Source: Belnapia mucosa (GTDB lineage Bacteria; Pseudomonadota; Alphaproteobacteria; Acetobacterales; Acetobacteraceae). From it: DNA of 32,499 bases. Positions 7,715 to 14,901 of the stretch are shown piece by piece. The notes under the pieces are model-generated. The model was given only the letters and a program-made list of their open reading frames with translations. It did no database searches and was not told the DNA's origin. The stretch's first letter is position 1; every line of letters begins with the position of its first letter. Location of the stretch: contig NZ_JAEUXJ010000030.1 of assembly GCF_016775475.1 (NCBI RefSeq), forward strand, positions 1 through 32,499, given 5' to 3'. The position numbers and the translations under genes were made by a program.

Positions 7715-7879
7715 TCAGGGTTTCTTCGGCATGGGCTGCGGCTCCTCCTCCGCCCGACCGCGGGCCTGGGCCTTGCGGCGATGGAGATTGGCCCGGAGCG
7801 CGGTGGCCAGGCGGGCCTCGCGCTCGGCCCGGGCCTGGTCGGCGGGCTTGGGTGGCGGGTCGGGCGGGGTCTTGGTCAT
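7715..7879 (-). CDS. Small conserved-type hypothetical protein (54 aa)
   Basis: This 54-residue ORF encodes a proline-rich start (MTKTPPDPPPKPADQ) followed by one basic, alanine-rich helix (AREARLATALRANLHRRKAQARGR) and a short acidic/proline tail. It resembles the many short, uncharacterised alphaproteobacterial proteins with an 'EARLAAALRANLRRRK'-type core found near murA; that comparison is from memory. There is no membrane segment, cysteine or known domain. No good Shine-Dalgarno is visible, and TAGACT lies 13 bp before the ATG, so a short or leaderless mRNA is possible. The function is unknown. The long perfect hairpin follows its stop codon. Confidence 0.65.
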   Translation of the reverse strand: MTKTPPDPPPKPADQARAEREARLATALRANLHRRKAQARGRAEEEPQPMPKKP

Positions 7880-7986
7880 GGCCGGGCCAGTCTAGCCGAT
7901 CCGCCGGCCGGCGCGCAGGTCGTTGCGGGCCATCCCGGCCTGGGGCAAGCTTCCCCCAAACCGGCGTCCAAGGCCGGGGGAGGAAT

Positions 7987-8016
7987 ATGATGCGATCCAA
8001 GGATTTGCGGTCGTGA
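7987..8016 (+). CDS. Possible 9-codon upstream ORF coupled to the next gene
   Basis: GGGAGGA (7978-7984) precedes two adjacent ATG codons (7987, 7990) that open a tiny frame reading MMRSKDLRS. Its TGA stop (8014-8016) overlaps the GTG start of the FAD/Fe-S oxidoreductase as GTGA. This geometry fits translational coupling from a leader ORF. It may be chance, since the frame is short and its peptide has no evident attenuation codons. Confidence 0.3.
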   Translation: MMRSKDLRS

Positions 8017-9815
8017 CGCCGACGGATATCCGCAACCCGGACTACTTCCATAAGGTCGTCGATTGCCAATGGGCCTGCCCGGCCCATACGCCGGTGCCGG
8101 AATATATCCGGCTGATCGCGGCGGGCCGCTATTCCGACGCCTATATGGTGAATTGGCACTCCAACGTCTTCCCCGGCGTGCTGGGCCGCACCTGCGACCG
8201 CCCCTGCGAGCCGGCCTGCCGCCGCGGCCGGGTGGAGGAGGAGCCGGTGGCGATCTGCCGGCTGAAGCGCGTTGCCGCCGACAACAAGGAGGATGTGCTC
8301 GGGCGGATGCCGGCCATCCCCTCCGTCGGGAACGGCAAGCGGATCGCCTGCATCGGCGCCGGCCCGGCCAGCCTGACCGTGGCGCGCGACCTCGCCCCGC
8401 TCGGCTACGAGGTTCATGTCTATGACGAGCAGTCGAAGGGCGGCGGCTTCATCCGCAGCCAGATCCCGCGCTTCCGCCTGCCGGAGAGCGTGATCGACGA
8501 GGAGGTCGGCTACATCACCGACCGCGGCGGCGTCGTCACCCATTACGACCGGCGGGTGGACAGCCTGCGCGGCCTGCTGGCCGAGGGCTATGATGCCGTC
8601 TTCGTCGGCGCCGGCGCCCCGCGCGGGCGGGACCTCGACGTGCCGGGCCGGCGCGAGGCGGCGGCCAATATCCATATCGGCATCGACTGGCTCTCCTCCG
8701 TCTCCTTCGGCCATATCGAGAGCATCGGGCGTCGCGTGATCGTGCTCGGCGGCGGCAACACCGCGATGGATTGCTGCCGCTCCGCCCGCCGCCTCGGCGG
8801 CGCGGAAGTGACGGTCGTCGTCCGCTCCGGCTTCGAGGAGATGAAGGCGAGCCCCTGGGAGAAGGAGGATGCCATGAAGGAAGGCATCCCCATCCGCAAC
8901 TACCTGGTGCCGAAGCAGGTCCTGCATGAGGATGGCCGCCTGACCGGCATGGTCTTCGAGGCGGTGAAGGCCGAGCGCGACGCCAAGGGCCGCCGCCAGC
9001 TCGTCCCCTCCGGCGAGCCGGATGTGGTGATCGAGGCGGATGACGTGCTGGTGGCGATCGGCCAGGAGAATGCCTTCCCCTGGGTCGAGACCGATCTCGG
9101 CATCGAATTCGACCGCTGGGGCCTGCCGAAGCTCAACGAGGAGACGCTGCAGTCGACGCTGCCCCAGGTCTTCTTCGGCGGCGATGCGGCCTTCGGGCCG
9201 AAGAACATCATCTGGGCGGTGGCGCATGGCCATCAGGCGGCGGTCTCGATCGACCTCTTCTGCCGCGGCGAGGATGTGGCGCAGCGCCCGCCGCCGGATG
9301 TGGCGATGTCCAGCCAGAAGATGGGCATCCATGAATGGAGCTACGACAACGGCGTCTCGCTCGACCTCCGCTTCAAGGTGCCGCATGCCGAGAACGAGGT
9401 GGCGCTGCGCGACATCAAGACCGAGGTGGAGCTCGGCTACGACCGGGAGCTCGCCTTCAAGGAGGCGCAGCGCTGCCTGAACTGTGACGTGCAGACGGTC
9501 TTCGCCGCCAATCTCTGTATCGAATGCGATGCCTGCGTCGATATCTGCCCCGTCGACTGCATCACCTTCACCGAGGACGGTGAGGAGATGGAGTTGCGCG
9601 AGCGGCTGAAGATGCCGGCGCTGAACCTCGAACAGGCGATCTATGTCGCGGACGGGCTGAAGACCGGCCGCGTCATGGCGAAGGACGAGGATGTCTGCCT
9701 GCATTGCGGCATGTGCGCCGAGCGCTGCCCGACCGGCGCCTGGGACATGCAGAAATTTCTCCTCGAGAGCGCGAAGCCCAAGGCTGAGAGGGTGCACGCA
9801 TGCGCGGCCCGGTGA
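8013..9815 (+). CDS. FAD/NAD(P)-dependent oxidoreductase with 4Fe-4S domains (GltD-like)
   Basis: A 600-residue partner subunit of the oxidoreductase encoded just downstream. The N-terminus is the glutamate-synthase-beta type Fe-S domain (CQWACPAHTPVPEY, residues 18-31; CDRPCEPAC, ~60-68). Two dinucleotide-binding folds follow (IACIGAGPASLTVARDL for FAD and VIVLGGGNTAMDCCRSARRLG for NAD(P)H), then the GGDAAFGP FAD motif. The C-terminus carries two ferredoxin-like clusters (CIECDACVDICPVDC and CLHCGMCAERCPTG). By family knowledge it would pass electrons between NAD(P)H and the 2-oxoacid oxidoreductase. The GTG start follows AAGGA at about 9 bp and fits the conserved N-terminus; no in-frame ATG suits. 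It overlaps the next gene by 16 bp. Confidence 0.92.
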   Translation: MTPTDIRNPDYFHKVVDCQWACPAHTPVPEYIRLIAAGRYSDAYMVNWHSNVFPGVLGRTCDRPCEPACRRGRVEEEPVAICRLKRVAADNKEDVLGRMPAIPSVGNGKRIACIGAGPASLTVARDLAPLGYEVHVYDEQSKGGGFIRSQIPRFRLPESVIDEEVGYITDRGGVVTHYDRRVDSLRGLLAEGYDAVFVGAGAPRGRDLDVPGRREAAANIHIGIDWLSSVSFGHIESIGRRVIVLGGGNTAMDCCRSARRLGGAEVTVVVRSGFEEMKASPWEKEDAMKEGIPIRNYLVPKQVLHEDGRLTGMVFEAVKAERDAKGRRQLVPSGEPDVVIEADDVLVAIGQENAFPWVETDLGIEFDRWGLPKLNEETLQSTLPQVFFGGDAAFGPKNIIWAVAHGHQAAVSIDLFCRGEDVAQRPPPDVAMSSQKMGIHEWSYDNGVSLDLRFKVPHAENEVALRDIKTEVELGYDRELAFKEAQRCLNCDVQTVFAANLCIECDACVDICPVDCITFTEDGEEMELRERLKMPALNLEQAIYVADGLKTGRVMAKDEDVCLHCGMCAERCPTGAWDMQKFLLESAKPKAERVHACAAR

Positions 9816-11638
9816 CTGCGGTTAACGACTTCGTCGTCAAATTCGCCAATGTGAACGGCTCCGGTTCGGCCAGCGCCAACCAGCTCTTTGCCAAGGCGAT
9901 CCTGCGCATGGGCATCCCCATCGCCTCGCGCAACATCTTCCCGAGCAACATCCAGGGTCTGCCGACCTGGTTCGAGGTGCGCGTCTCGGGCGAGGGCCAT
10001 CTCGGCCGGCGTGGCGGCGTCGATCTGATGGTAGCGATGAATCCGCAGACCTGGGAGCGGGACGTCGCCGAGATCGATCCGGGCGGCTATCTCTTCTACG
10101 ACAGCACGCGGCCGGTGCCGCGCAGCCGGTTCCGCGAGGACATCCATGTCATCGGCGTGCCGCTGACCGAAATGTGCAACGCCGCCTATACGGATGCGCG
10201 GCAGCGGCAGCTGCTGAAGAACATCATGTATGTCGGCGCGCTCTCGGCCCTGCTGCAGGTCGACCCGGCGGTGATCGAGACGCTGCTGTCGGAGCAGTAC
10301 AAGGGCAAGGAGAAGCTGGCCAAGCCGAACCGCGACGCCTTCCAGATGGGCCGCGACTGGGCGCTGGCCAACCTCCCCTGCCCGCTCGGCCTGACGCTGC
10401 AGGCGGCCGACAAGGTCGGCAACCGTATCTATGTCGATGGCAACAGCGCCGCTGGCCTCGGCGCGGTCTATGGTGGCGCGACGGTCTGCGCCTGGTATCC
10501 CATCACGCCCTCGACCTCCCTCGCGGAAGGCTTCGAGCGCTATGCGAAGAAATTCCGCACCGACCCGGATGGCAGCAAGCGCTACGCCATCGTCCAGGCG
10601 GAGGATGAGCTGGCCTCGATCGGTATCGTCATCGGCGCCGCCTGGAACGGGGCGCGGGCCTTCACCGCGACCTCGGGCCCCGGCATCTCATTGATGCAGG
10701 AATTCGTCGGCCTGTCCTATTTCGCCGAGATCCCCTCGGTGATCTTCGACGTGCAGCGCGCCGGCCCCAGCACCGGCATGCCGACCCGCACCCAGCAATC
10801 GGATGTGCTGGCGGCCGCCTATGCCAGCCATGGCGACACCAAGCATATCGTCCTCTTCCCCGAAGACCCGCATGAATGCTTCGCCTTCGGGGCCGATGCC
10901 TTCGACCTCGCCGACCGGTTGCAGCAGCCGGTCTTCGTGCTGCTCGACCTCGATATCGGGATGAATGACTGGCTCTGCGAGCCTTTCGCCTGGGACGACA
11001 CGCGGCGGATGGACCGCGGCAAGGTGATGACGGCGGAGGAGCTGGAGGCCGGCCGGACCTTCGGCCGCTACCTGGATACGGATGGGGATGGCATCCCCTA
11101 CCGCACCTATCCGGGGACGCATCCCAGCAAGGGCGCCTTCTTCACGCGGGGGACCTCGCGCGACCGCTTCGCCAAATACACCGAGGTCGGCGCCGCCTAT
11201 GTCGACAACATGCAGCGCCTGCTGCAGAAATTCGAGACGGCGAAGGGGCTGGTGCCGCGCCCGGTGCTGCACCAGGCGTCTCAGCCGACGCGGACGGGCG
11301 TGATCTATTACGGCAGCTCCTCGGCCGCGATGACGGAAGCCCTGGCGGCGCTGGAGGCGGAAGGCGTCCATGTCGATGCGCTGCGCATTCGCGCCTTCCC
11401 CTTCCACCAGGATGTGGACGACTTCATCGCCGCGCATGACCGGGTCTTCGTGGTCGAGCAGAACCGCGATGCCCAGCTCCGCACCCTGCTGATGAACGAG
11501 TGCAGCATCGCGCCGCAGGCCCTGGTTCCCGTGCTGCACTATGACGGGACACCGATCACCGCGCGCTTCATCCGGGCCGCCATCGGCGACCGGGTGGTGG
11601 CGCAGCTTCACCCCTTCGCCGGAGCAGCCGCGGAATGA
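9800..11638 (+). CDS. korA: 2-oxoacid:ferredoxin oxidoreductase, fused gamma/alpha subunit (KorA-like)
   Basis: A 612-residue protein. Residues 1-185 form the gamma-type domain (VVKFANVNGSGSASANQLFAKAILRMG) and the rest is the alpha, pyrimidine-binding domain (AGLGAVYGGATVCAWYPITPSTSLAEGF, then ATSGPGISLMQEFVGLSYFAEIPSVIFDVQRAGPSTGMPTR). This layout is that of 2-oxoglutarate:ferredoxin oxidoreductases, which reversibly convert 2-oxoglutarate and CoA to succinyl-CoA and CO2 with reduced ferredoxin. Substrate choice cannot be read with certainty; another 2-oxoacid is possible. The ATG has GAGAGGG upstream; a GTG at 9812 that overlaps the preceding stop is an alternative. It ends in a four-base ATGA overlap with the beta subunit. 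Confidence 0.92.
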   Translation: MRGPVTAVNDFVVKFANVNGSGSASANQLFAKAILRMGIPIASRNIFPSNIQGLPTWFEVRVSGEGHLGRRGGVDLMVAMNPQTWERDVAEIDPGGYLFYDSTRPVPRSRFREDIHVIGVPLTEMCNAAYTDARQRQLLKNIMYVGALSALLQVDPAVIETLLSEQYKGKEKLAKPNRDAFQMGRDWALANLPCPLGLTLQAADKVGNRIYVDGNSAAGLGAVYGGATVCAWYPITPSTSLAEGFERYAKKFRTDPDGSKRYAIVQAEDELASIGIVIGAAWNGARAFTATSGPGISLMQEFVGLSYFAEIPSVIFDVQRAGPSTGMPTRTQQSDVLAAAYASHGDTKHIVLFPEDPHECFAFGADAFDLADRLQQPVFVLLDLDIGMNDWLCEPFAWDDTRRMDRGKVMTAEELEAGRTFGRYLDTDGDGIPYRTYPGTHPSKGAFFTRGTSRDRFAKYTEVGAAYVDNMQRLLQKFETAKGLVPRPVLHQASQPTRTGVIYYGSSSAAMTEALAALEAEGVHVDALRIRAFPFHQDVDDFIAAHDRVFVVEQNRDAQLRTLLMNECSIAPQALVPVLHYDGTPITARFIRAAIGDRVVAQLHPFAGAAAE

Positions 11639-12690
11639 GCTTCCTCCCCAAGCCCAAGCTGCATCACCCCAACCTGCCGACCAATGCGCTCGGCTATACG
11701 CGGCGCGATTATGAGGGGGCGATCAGCACCCTCTGCGCCGGCTGCGGGCATGACAGCATCAGCGCCGCCATCATCCAGGCCTGCTTCGAGCTCGATATCG
11801 AGCCGCACCGGGTCGCCAAGATGTCCGGCATCGGCTGCTCGTCCAAGACGCCGGACTACTTCCTCGGCGCCTCGCATGGCTTCAACTCCGTGCATGGCCG
11901 GATGCCGAGCGTGCTGACGGGGGCCAATCTCGCCAACCGGGAGCTGCTCTATCTCGGCGTCTCGGGCGATGGCGACAGCGCCTCGATCGGCTTCGGGCAG
12001 TTCGCGCACAGCATCCGCCGCGGCGTGAACATGACCTATATCGTCGAGAACAACGGGGTCTATGGCCTGACCAAGGGCCAGTTCTCGGCGACGTCCGACA
12101 AGGGATCGAAGGCGAAGAAGGGCACGGTCAACACCGACGAGGCGATCGACCTCATCGGCATCGCGCTCCAGCTCGGCGCCACCTATGTCGCCCGCAGCTT
12201 CTCGGGCGACAAGGACCAGCTCGTGCCCCTCATCAAGGGGGCGATGCGGCATGACGGGCCGGCCTTCATCGACTGCATCAGCCCCTGCGTCGCCTTCAAC
12301 AACCATGAAGGCTCGACCAAGAGCTACGACTTCGTCCGCGAGCATAACGAGGCGATGAACCGCCTCGACGTCATCACCGGGCGGCAGCCGATCACCGCCG
12401 ACTATGCCCCGGGCGAGGTGCGGGAGGTGGAGCAGCATGACGGCTCCATCCTCCGCCTGCGGAAGCTCCATGCCGAGTACGACCCGACCGACCGCGTCGC
12501 CGCCATGCACCACCTGCATGAGCGCAAAGCGGCCGGGGAGATCGTGACCGGTCTGCTCTTCATCGATCCCGATCCGCAGGATCTGCACGCCAATCTCAAG
12601 ACCGTGGCGCGTCCGCTGAACCGGCTGGGCGATGCGGTGCTGGTGCCCGGCGCCGCGGCGCTGGAGGCGCTGAACGCCAGCCTGCGCTGA
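11635..12690 (+). CDS. korB: 2-oxoacid:ferredoxin oxidoreductase, beta subunit (KorB-like)
   Basis: A 351-residue thiamine diphosphate-binding subunit. It shows LCAGCGHDSIS (Cys34, Cys37), GIGCSSKTPDYF (Cys68) and CISPCVAFNNHEGSTKS (Cys ~213-217). These are the positions that hold the single 4Fe-4S cluster in this subunit family. The ThDP/magnesium motif is GVSGDGDSASIGFGQF followed by ENNGVYGLTKGQFSATS. With the preceding gene it forms the catalytic heterodimer. The start overlaps the korA stop by four bases. Its TGA is followed immediately by the stop codon of the convergent membrane-protein gene, with no terminator between them. Confidence 0.93.
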   Translation: MSFLPKPKLHHPNLPTNALGYTRRDYEGAISTLCAGCGHDSISAAIIQACFELDIEPHRVAKMSGIGCSSKTPDYFLGASHGFNSVHGRMPSVLTGANLANRELLYLGVSGDGDSASIGFGQFAHSIRRGVNMTYIVENNGVYGLTKGQFSATSDKGSKAKKGTVNTDEAIDLIGIALQLGATYVARSFSGDKDQLVPLIKGAMRHDGPAFIDCISPCVAFNNHEGSTKSYDFVREHNEAMNRLDVITGRQPITADYAPGEVREVEQHDGSILRLRKLHAEYDPTDRVAAMHHLHERKAAGEIVTGLLFIDPDPQDLHANLKTVARPLNRLGDAVLVPGAAALEALNASLR

Positions 12691-13728
12691 TCAGCGGCGG
12701 GTGGCGCAGCCGCTCCGCACATAGGCCTCCTCGGCCGCGCTCAGCCGCTCGCCCTGCTGGAAGCGGAACAGGGCGCGGCTGCAGGAGGGATCGATGCGCG
12801 GCTTCGGCGCCACGGCCGCGCGGCGCACCGGTGGCGGCGCGGGCGGGGCCGGGGGCGGCGTCTCCAGCGCTGGGCCATCCTCCTCCACCGCCAGGGTGGG
12901 CACCGGCTCGGCCGAGGGCGGCGTGGCGGCCGGTTCGGGCGCGGCCTCAGGCTCCGGCGCCTTGGGCGGCGGGTCGGGGATCGGCGCCGTGGTCGGCACC
13001 GGCAGGATCACCCGCTGGATCGGCGGCAAGGCCGGCGGCGGGCTGGGCGTGGCGGCGGGCGCCGGCTGGGCCAGGCTGGCGGTTTGCGGCTGCGGCCGTT
13101 CCGCCGCCGGCAGCAGCGCCAGCCCGCCGATGAGCAGCAGCAGAACCGCCAGGCCGCCCGCCAGCATCAGCCCGCCCCGGCGACGGCGGCGGCGGCGCGG
13201 CGCCGGCACCACCTCCTCGGCATCGGCCTCCGGTTCCTCCTCGGGCGGCAGGGCGAAGCTCGGGGCGGGGCGGGGCGGCTGGCCCGGAACCTCCCAGGCT
13301 TGGTCATCGGCGATGGCGGTCTGGGCGGCGTTCACCCAGCGGTCCTTCCCCGGCACGGTCAGCGGCGGCAGGGAATTGAAGCCCTCGGCCAGGATGCCGG
13401 CCAGGTTGCGCAGGGCGCCGGGCTCGATCCGGCCATGCCAGACCGGCAGGCTGCCGGGGAAGATGCTCCAGAAATCGGCGGCAGCCAGCGCCCGGCGCAG
13501 CCGCGCCTCGGCATTCGGCGTCGCATCCGGCGCCACGTCGATCAGCGCTACGCCGATCAGCGGATGGGCCAGGGCATAGCAGCCGCTGGCGGGGCCGATC
13601 GGGCCGGCGGTCCCGAAGCGGCAGCGGCCGATGGCGCGCCAGCCCGGCGGCAGCGCGGCCAGGATGGAGCCTTCCATTCCTGGGCGTGAGGCCACGGGTT
13701 CCGTCTGCGCCGCCTGGTTCAATTCCAT
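12691..13728 (-). CDS. Proline-rich single-pass membrane protein of unknown function
   Basis: A 345-residue protein in three parts. Residues 1-150 form a soluble domain (LPPGWRAIGRCRFG, IGVALIDVAPDATPNAEARLRRAL, FPGSLPVWHG), probably cytoplasmic. A run of arginines precedes one transmembrane helix (GGLMLAGGLAVLLLLIGGLALL, ~185-206). A long Pro/Ala/Glu-rich stretch then leads to a small C-terminal module with two cysteines (DPSCSRALFRFQQGERLSAAEEAYVRSGC). The charge pattern puts the C-terminal part in the periplasm, where the two cysteines could form a disulfide. No known catalytic motif is seen. A shorter form starting at 13677 is possible. The gene stands alone, convergent with korB. Confidence 0.8.
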   Translation of the reverse strand: MELNQAAQTEPVASRPGMEGSILAALPPGWRAIGRCRFGTAGPIGPASGCYALAHPLIGVALIDVAPDATPNAEARLRRALAAADFWSIFPGSLPVWHGRIEPGALRNLAGILAEGFNSLPPLTVPGKDRWVNAAQTAIADDQAWEVPGQPPRPAPSFALPPEEEPEADAEEVVPAPRRRRRRRGGLMLAGGLAVLLLLIGGLALLPAAERPQPQTASLAQPAPAATPSPPPALPPIQRVILPVPTTAPIPDPPPKAPEPEAAPEPAATPPSAEPVPTLAVEEDGPALETPPPAPPAPPPVRRAAVAPKPRIDPSCSRALFRFQQGERLSAAEEAYVRSGCATRR

Positions 13729-13832
13729 CCCCTATGGCGAAATTCCCTCCTGACAGGAACGCCTCAGGGCCTGGACGGTTGCATGATCGGAAGGGGAGCG
13801 GCGGCTTCTGTGACATTTCCGCCGCGGACGCG

Positions 13833-14036
13833 CTACAGATCGGCCTTCCAGATCCAGAGGCCGACCAGCAGCCCAACCAGGGCGCCGCCGAAGAGGGGCC
13901 CCGCGCCGCCGGCGCCCAGCTCCTTCGCGATGGCCGCCCAGAGCACGAAGACGCCGATGCCGACCGCGATGCCACCGACCAGGGAGGCGCGGGACTTCTT
14001 GATCTGCCCGCCATCGAGCGGCGTGAGCGCGGCCAT
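13833..14036 (-). CDS. Small membrane protein (67 aa), unknown function
   Basis: A 67-residue protein with two predicted membrane helices: SLVGGIAVGIGVFVLWAAIA (residues ~18-37) and GGAGPLFGGALVGLLVGLWIW (~43-63), joined by a glycine-rich turn. The N-terminus is polar and basic (GGQIKKSRA). Its ATG lies one base after the stop of the fatty acid hydroxylase-family gene on the same strand, so the two are almost certainly cotranscribed. A role linked to that membrane enzyme is plausible but not shown. No family was recognised. Confidence 0.75.
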   Translation of the reverse strand: MAALTPLDGGQIKKSRASLVGGIAVGIGVFVLWAAIAKELGAGGAGPLFGGALVGLLVGLWIWKADL

Positions 14037-14037
14037 G

Positions 14038-14850
14038 CTATTCGGCCGCCATCGCGCGCGGCCGGCCGGTCCGCGGGTCGTCGCTGGAATGCCGCACCCG
14101 CTTCAGGTCGCGCCGCACATGGCTGGCGTCATAGCCGTTCAGCAGATGGCCGATCAGCCCGCGCTTCAGGTCGCTGGTGCCGAAGAGCCAGTCGGCGATC
14201 GGATAGGTCAGGTTGAAATTCCGCTCCATCATGATGGCCGTGTTGTGGTGCGCGGCATGGTGGCGGCGGATGGTGTTGATGAAGGGGATGTGCCGGACGA
14301 TGCGATCGTCCTTCACATGGCAGCAGTAGTGGAAGAATTCGTAGTTCAGATAGAGCGCGGTGTTGGTGATCAGCAGCAGCCAGCCGGCATCGGGAAAGCC
14401 GAGGGCGCGCAACACGAAGCACGGCACCAGCGACATCGCCAGGAAGGTGATCAGCGCATAGGGCGGGAAGAAGACGATCCGGAAGTCCCGCGTGTTGTCC
14501 ACCGTGTATTCGTGCTCGGTGAAGAACTGGTGGTGCGCCAGGGTGTGGCGCTTGTAGATGCCCATGAAGCCGCGCAGCGGCCGGTGCATCACGTATTTAT
14601 GGATCCACCATTCGAAGACATTGGCGCCGATGAAGGCGGCCGGCACCACCAGCCATTCATACCAGGCCGGCGCCACGACCTGCCGCGCAGCATACCAGAT
14701 GGCGGCTCCGCCGATCGCGTAGATCAGCGCGACATGCGCCCAGCCGTGATAGAGCCGCCCGATCTTCGAGCGAAAATCCGCACGGAAGGCCAGCTGGCGG
14801 CGGGACAGGCGCTCGCGCTTCAACGCTTCGCCGGTGAGGCTGCCTTCCAT
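14038..14850 (-). CDS. Fatty acid hydroxylase / sterol desaturase superfamily protein
   Basis: A 270-residue integral membrane di-iron enzyme of the ERG3/fatty acid hydroxylase superfamily. The histidine clusters are all present: HKYVMH (~92), HTLAHH (~109), HYCCH (~184) and HHAAHH (~207). Several hydrophobic helices surround them. Such enzymes use O2 and an electron donor to hydroxylate or desaturate lipids; the substrate cannot be told. The ATG at 14850 is chosen because GGAGGA lies just upstream; a longer reading to 14895 has no such site and would run through the palindrome. The gene follows the GntR gene on the same strand, with the 40-bp palindrome between them, and is followed by a small membrane protein gene. 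Confidence 0.88.
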   Translation of the reverse strand: MEGSLTGEALKRERLSRRQLAFRADFRSKIGRLYHGWAHVALIYAIGGAAIWYAARQVVAPAWYEWLVVPAAFIGANVFEWWIHKYVMHRPLRGFMGIYKRHTLAHHQFFTEHEYTVDNTRDFRIVFFPPYALITFLAMSLVPCFVLRALGFPDAGWLLLITNTALYLNYEFFHYCCHVKDDRIVRHIPFINTIRRHHAAHHNTAIMMERNFNLTYPIADWLFGTSDLKRGLIGHLLNGYDASHVRRDLKRVRHSSDDPRTGRPRAMAAE

Positions 14851-14859
14851 GACGGTCCT

Positions 14860-14899
14860 CCGTTTGCACAGCTCTGATATATCAGTGCCGTGCAAACGG
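14860..14899. promoter_or_regulatory. 40-bp near-perfect palindrome (operator or RNA hairpin)
   Basis: The sequence is symmetric about 14879.5. Outer arms CCGTTTGCAC (14860-14869) and GTGCAAACGG (14890-14899) are exact complements. The centre CTGATATATCAG (14874-14885) is a perfect 12-bp palindrome. Only two of the twenty base pairs mismatch. It fills the gap between the GntR stop (14902) and the hydroxylase start (14850). On the mRNA its 3' arm runs straight into the GGAGGA ribosome-binding site. It could be the GntR operator, a translational control hairpin, or both. Confidence 0.8.
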
Positions 14900-14901
14900 G
14901 G

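Noticed and set aside
7569..9797. A 742-codon minus-strand frame opposite the FAD/Fe-S oxidoreductase
   Set aside because: The plus strand carries complete cysteine clusters and dinucleotide folds; the minus frame has His/Asp-rich low-complexity text and runs through the perfect hairpin and the small ORF.
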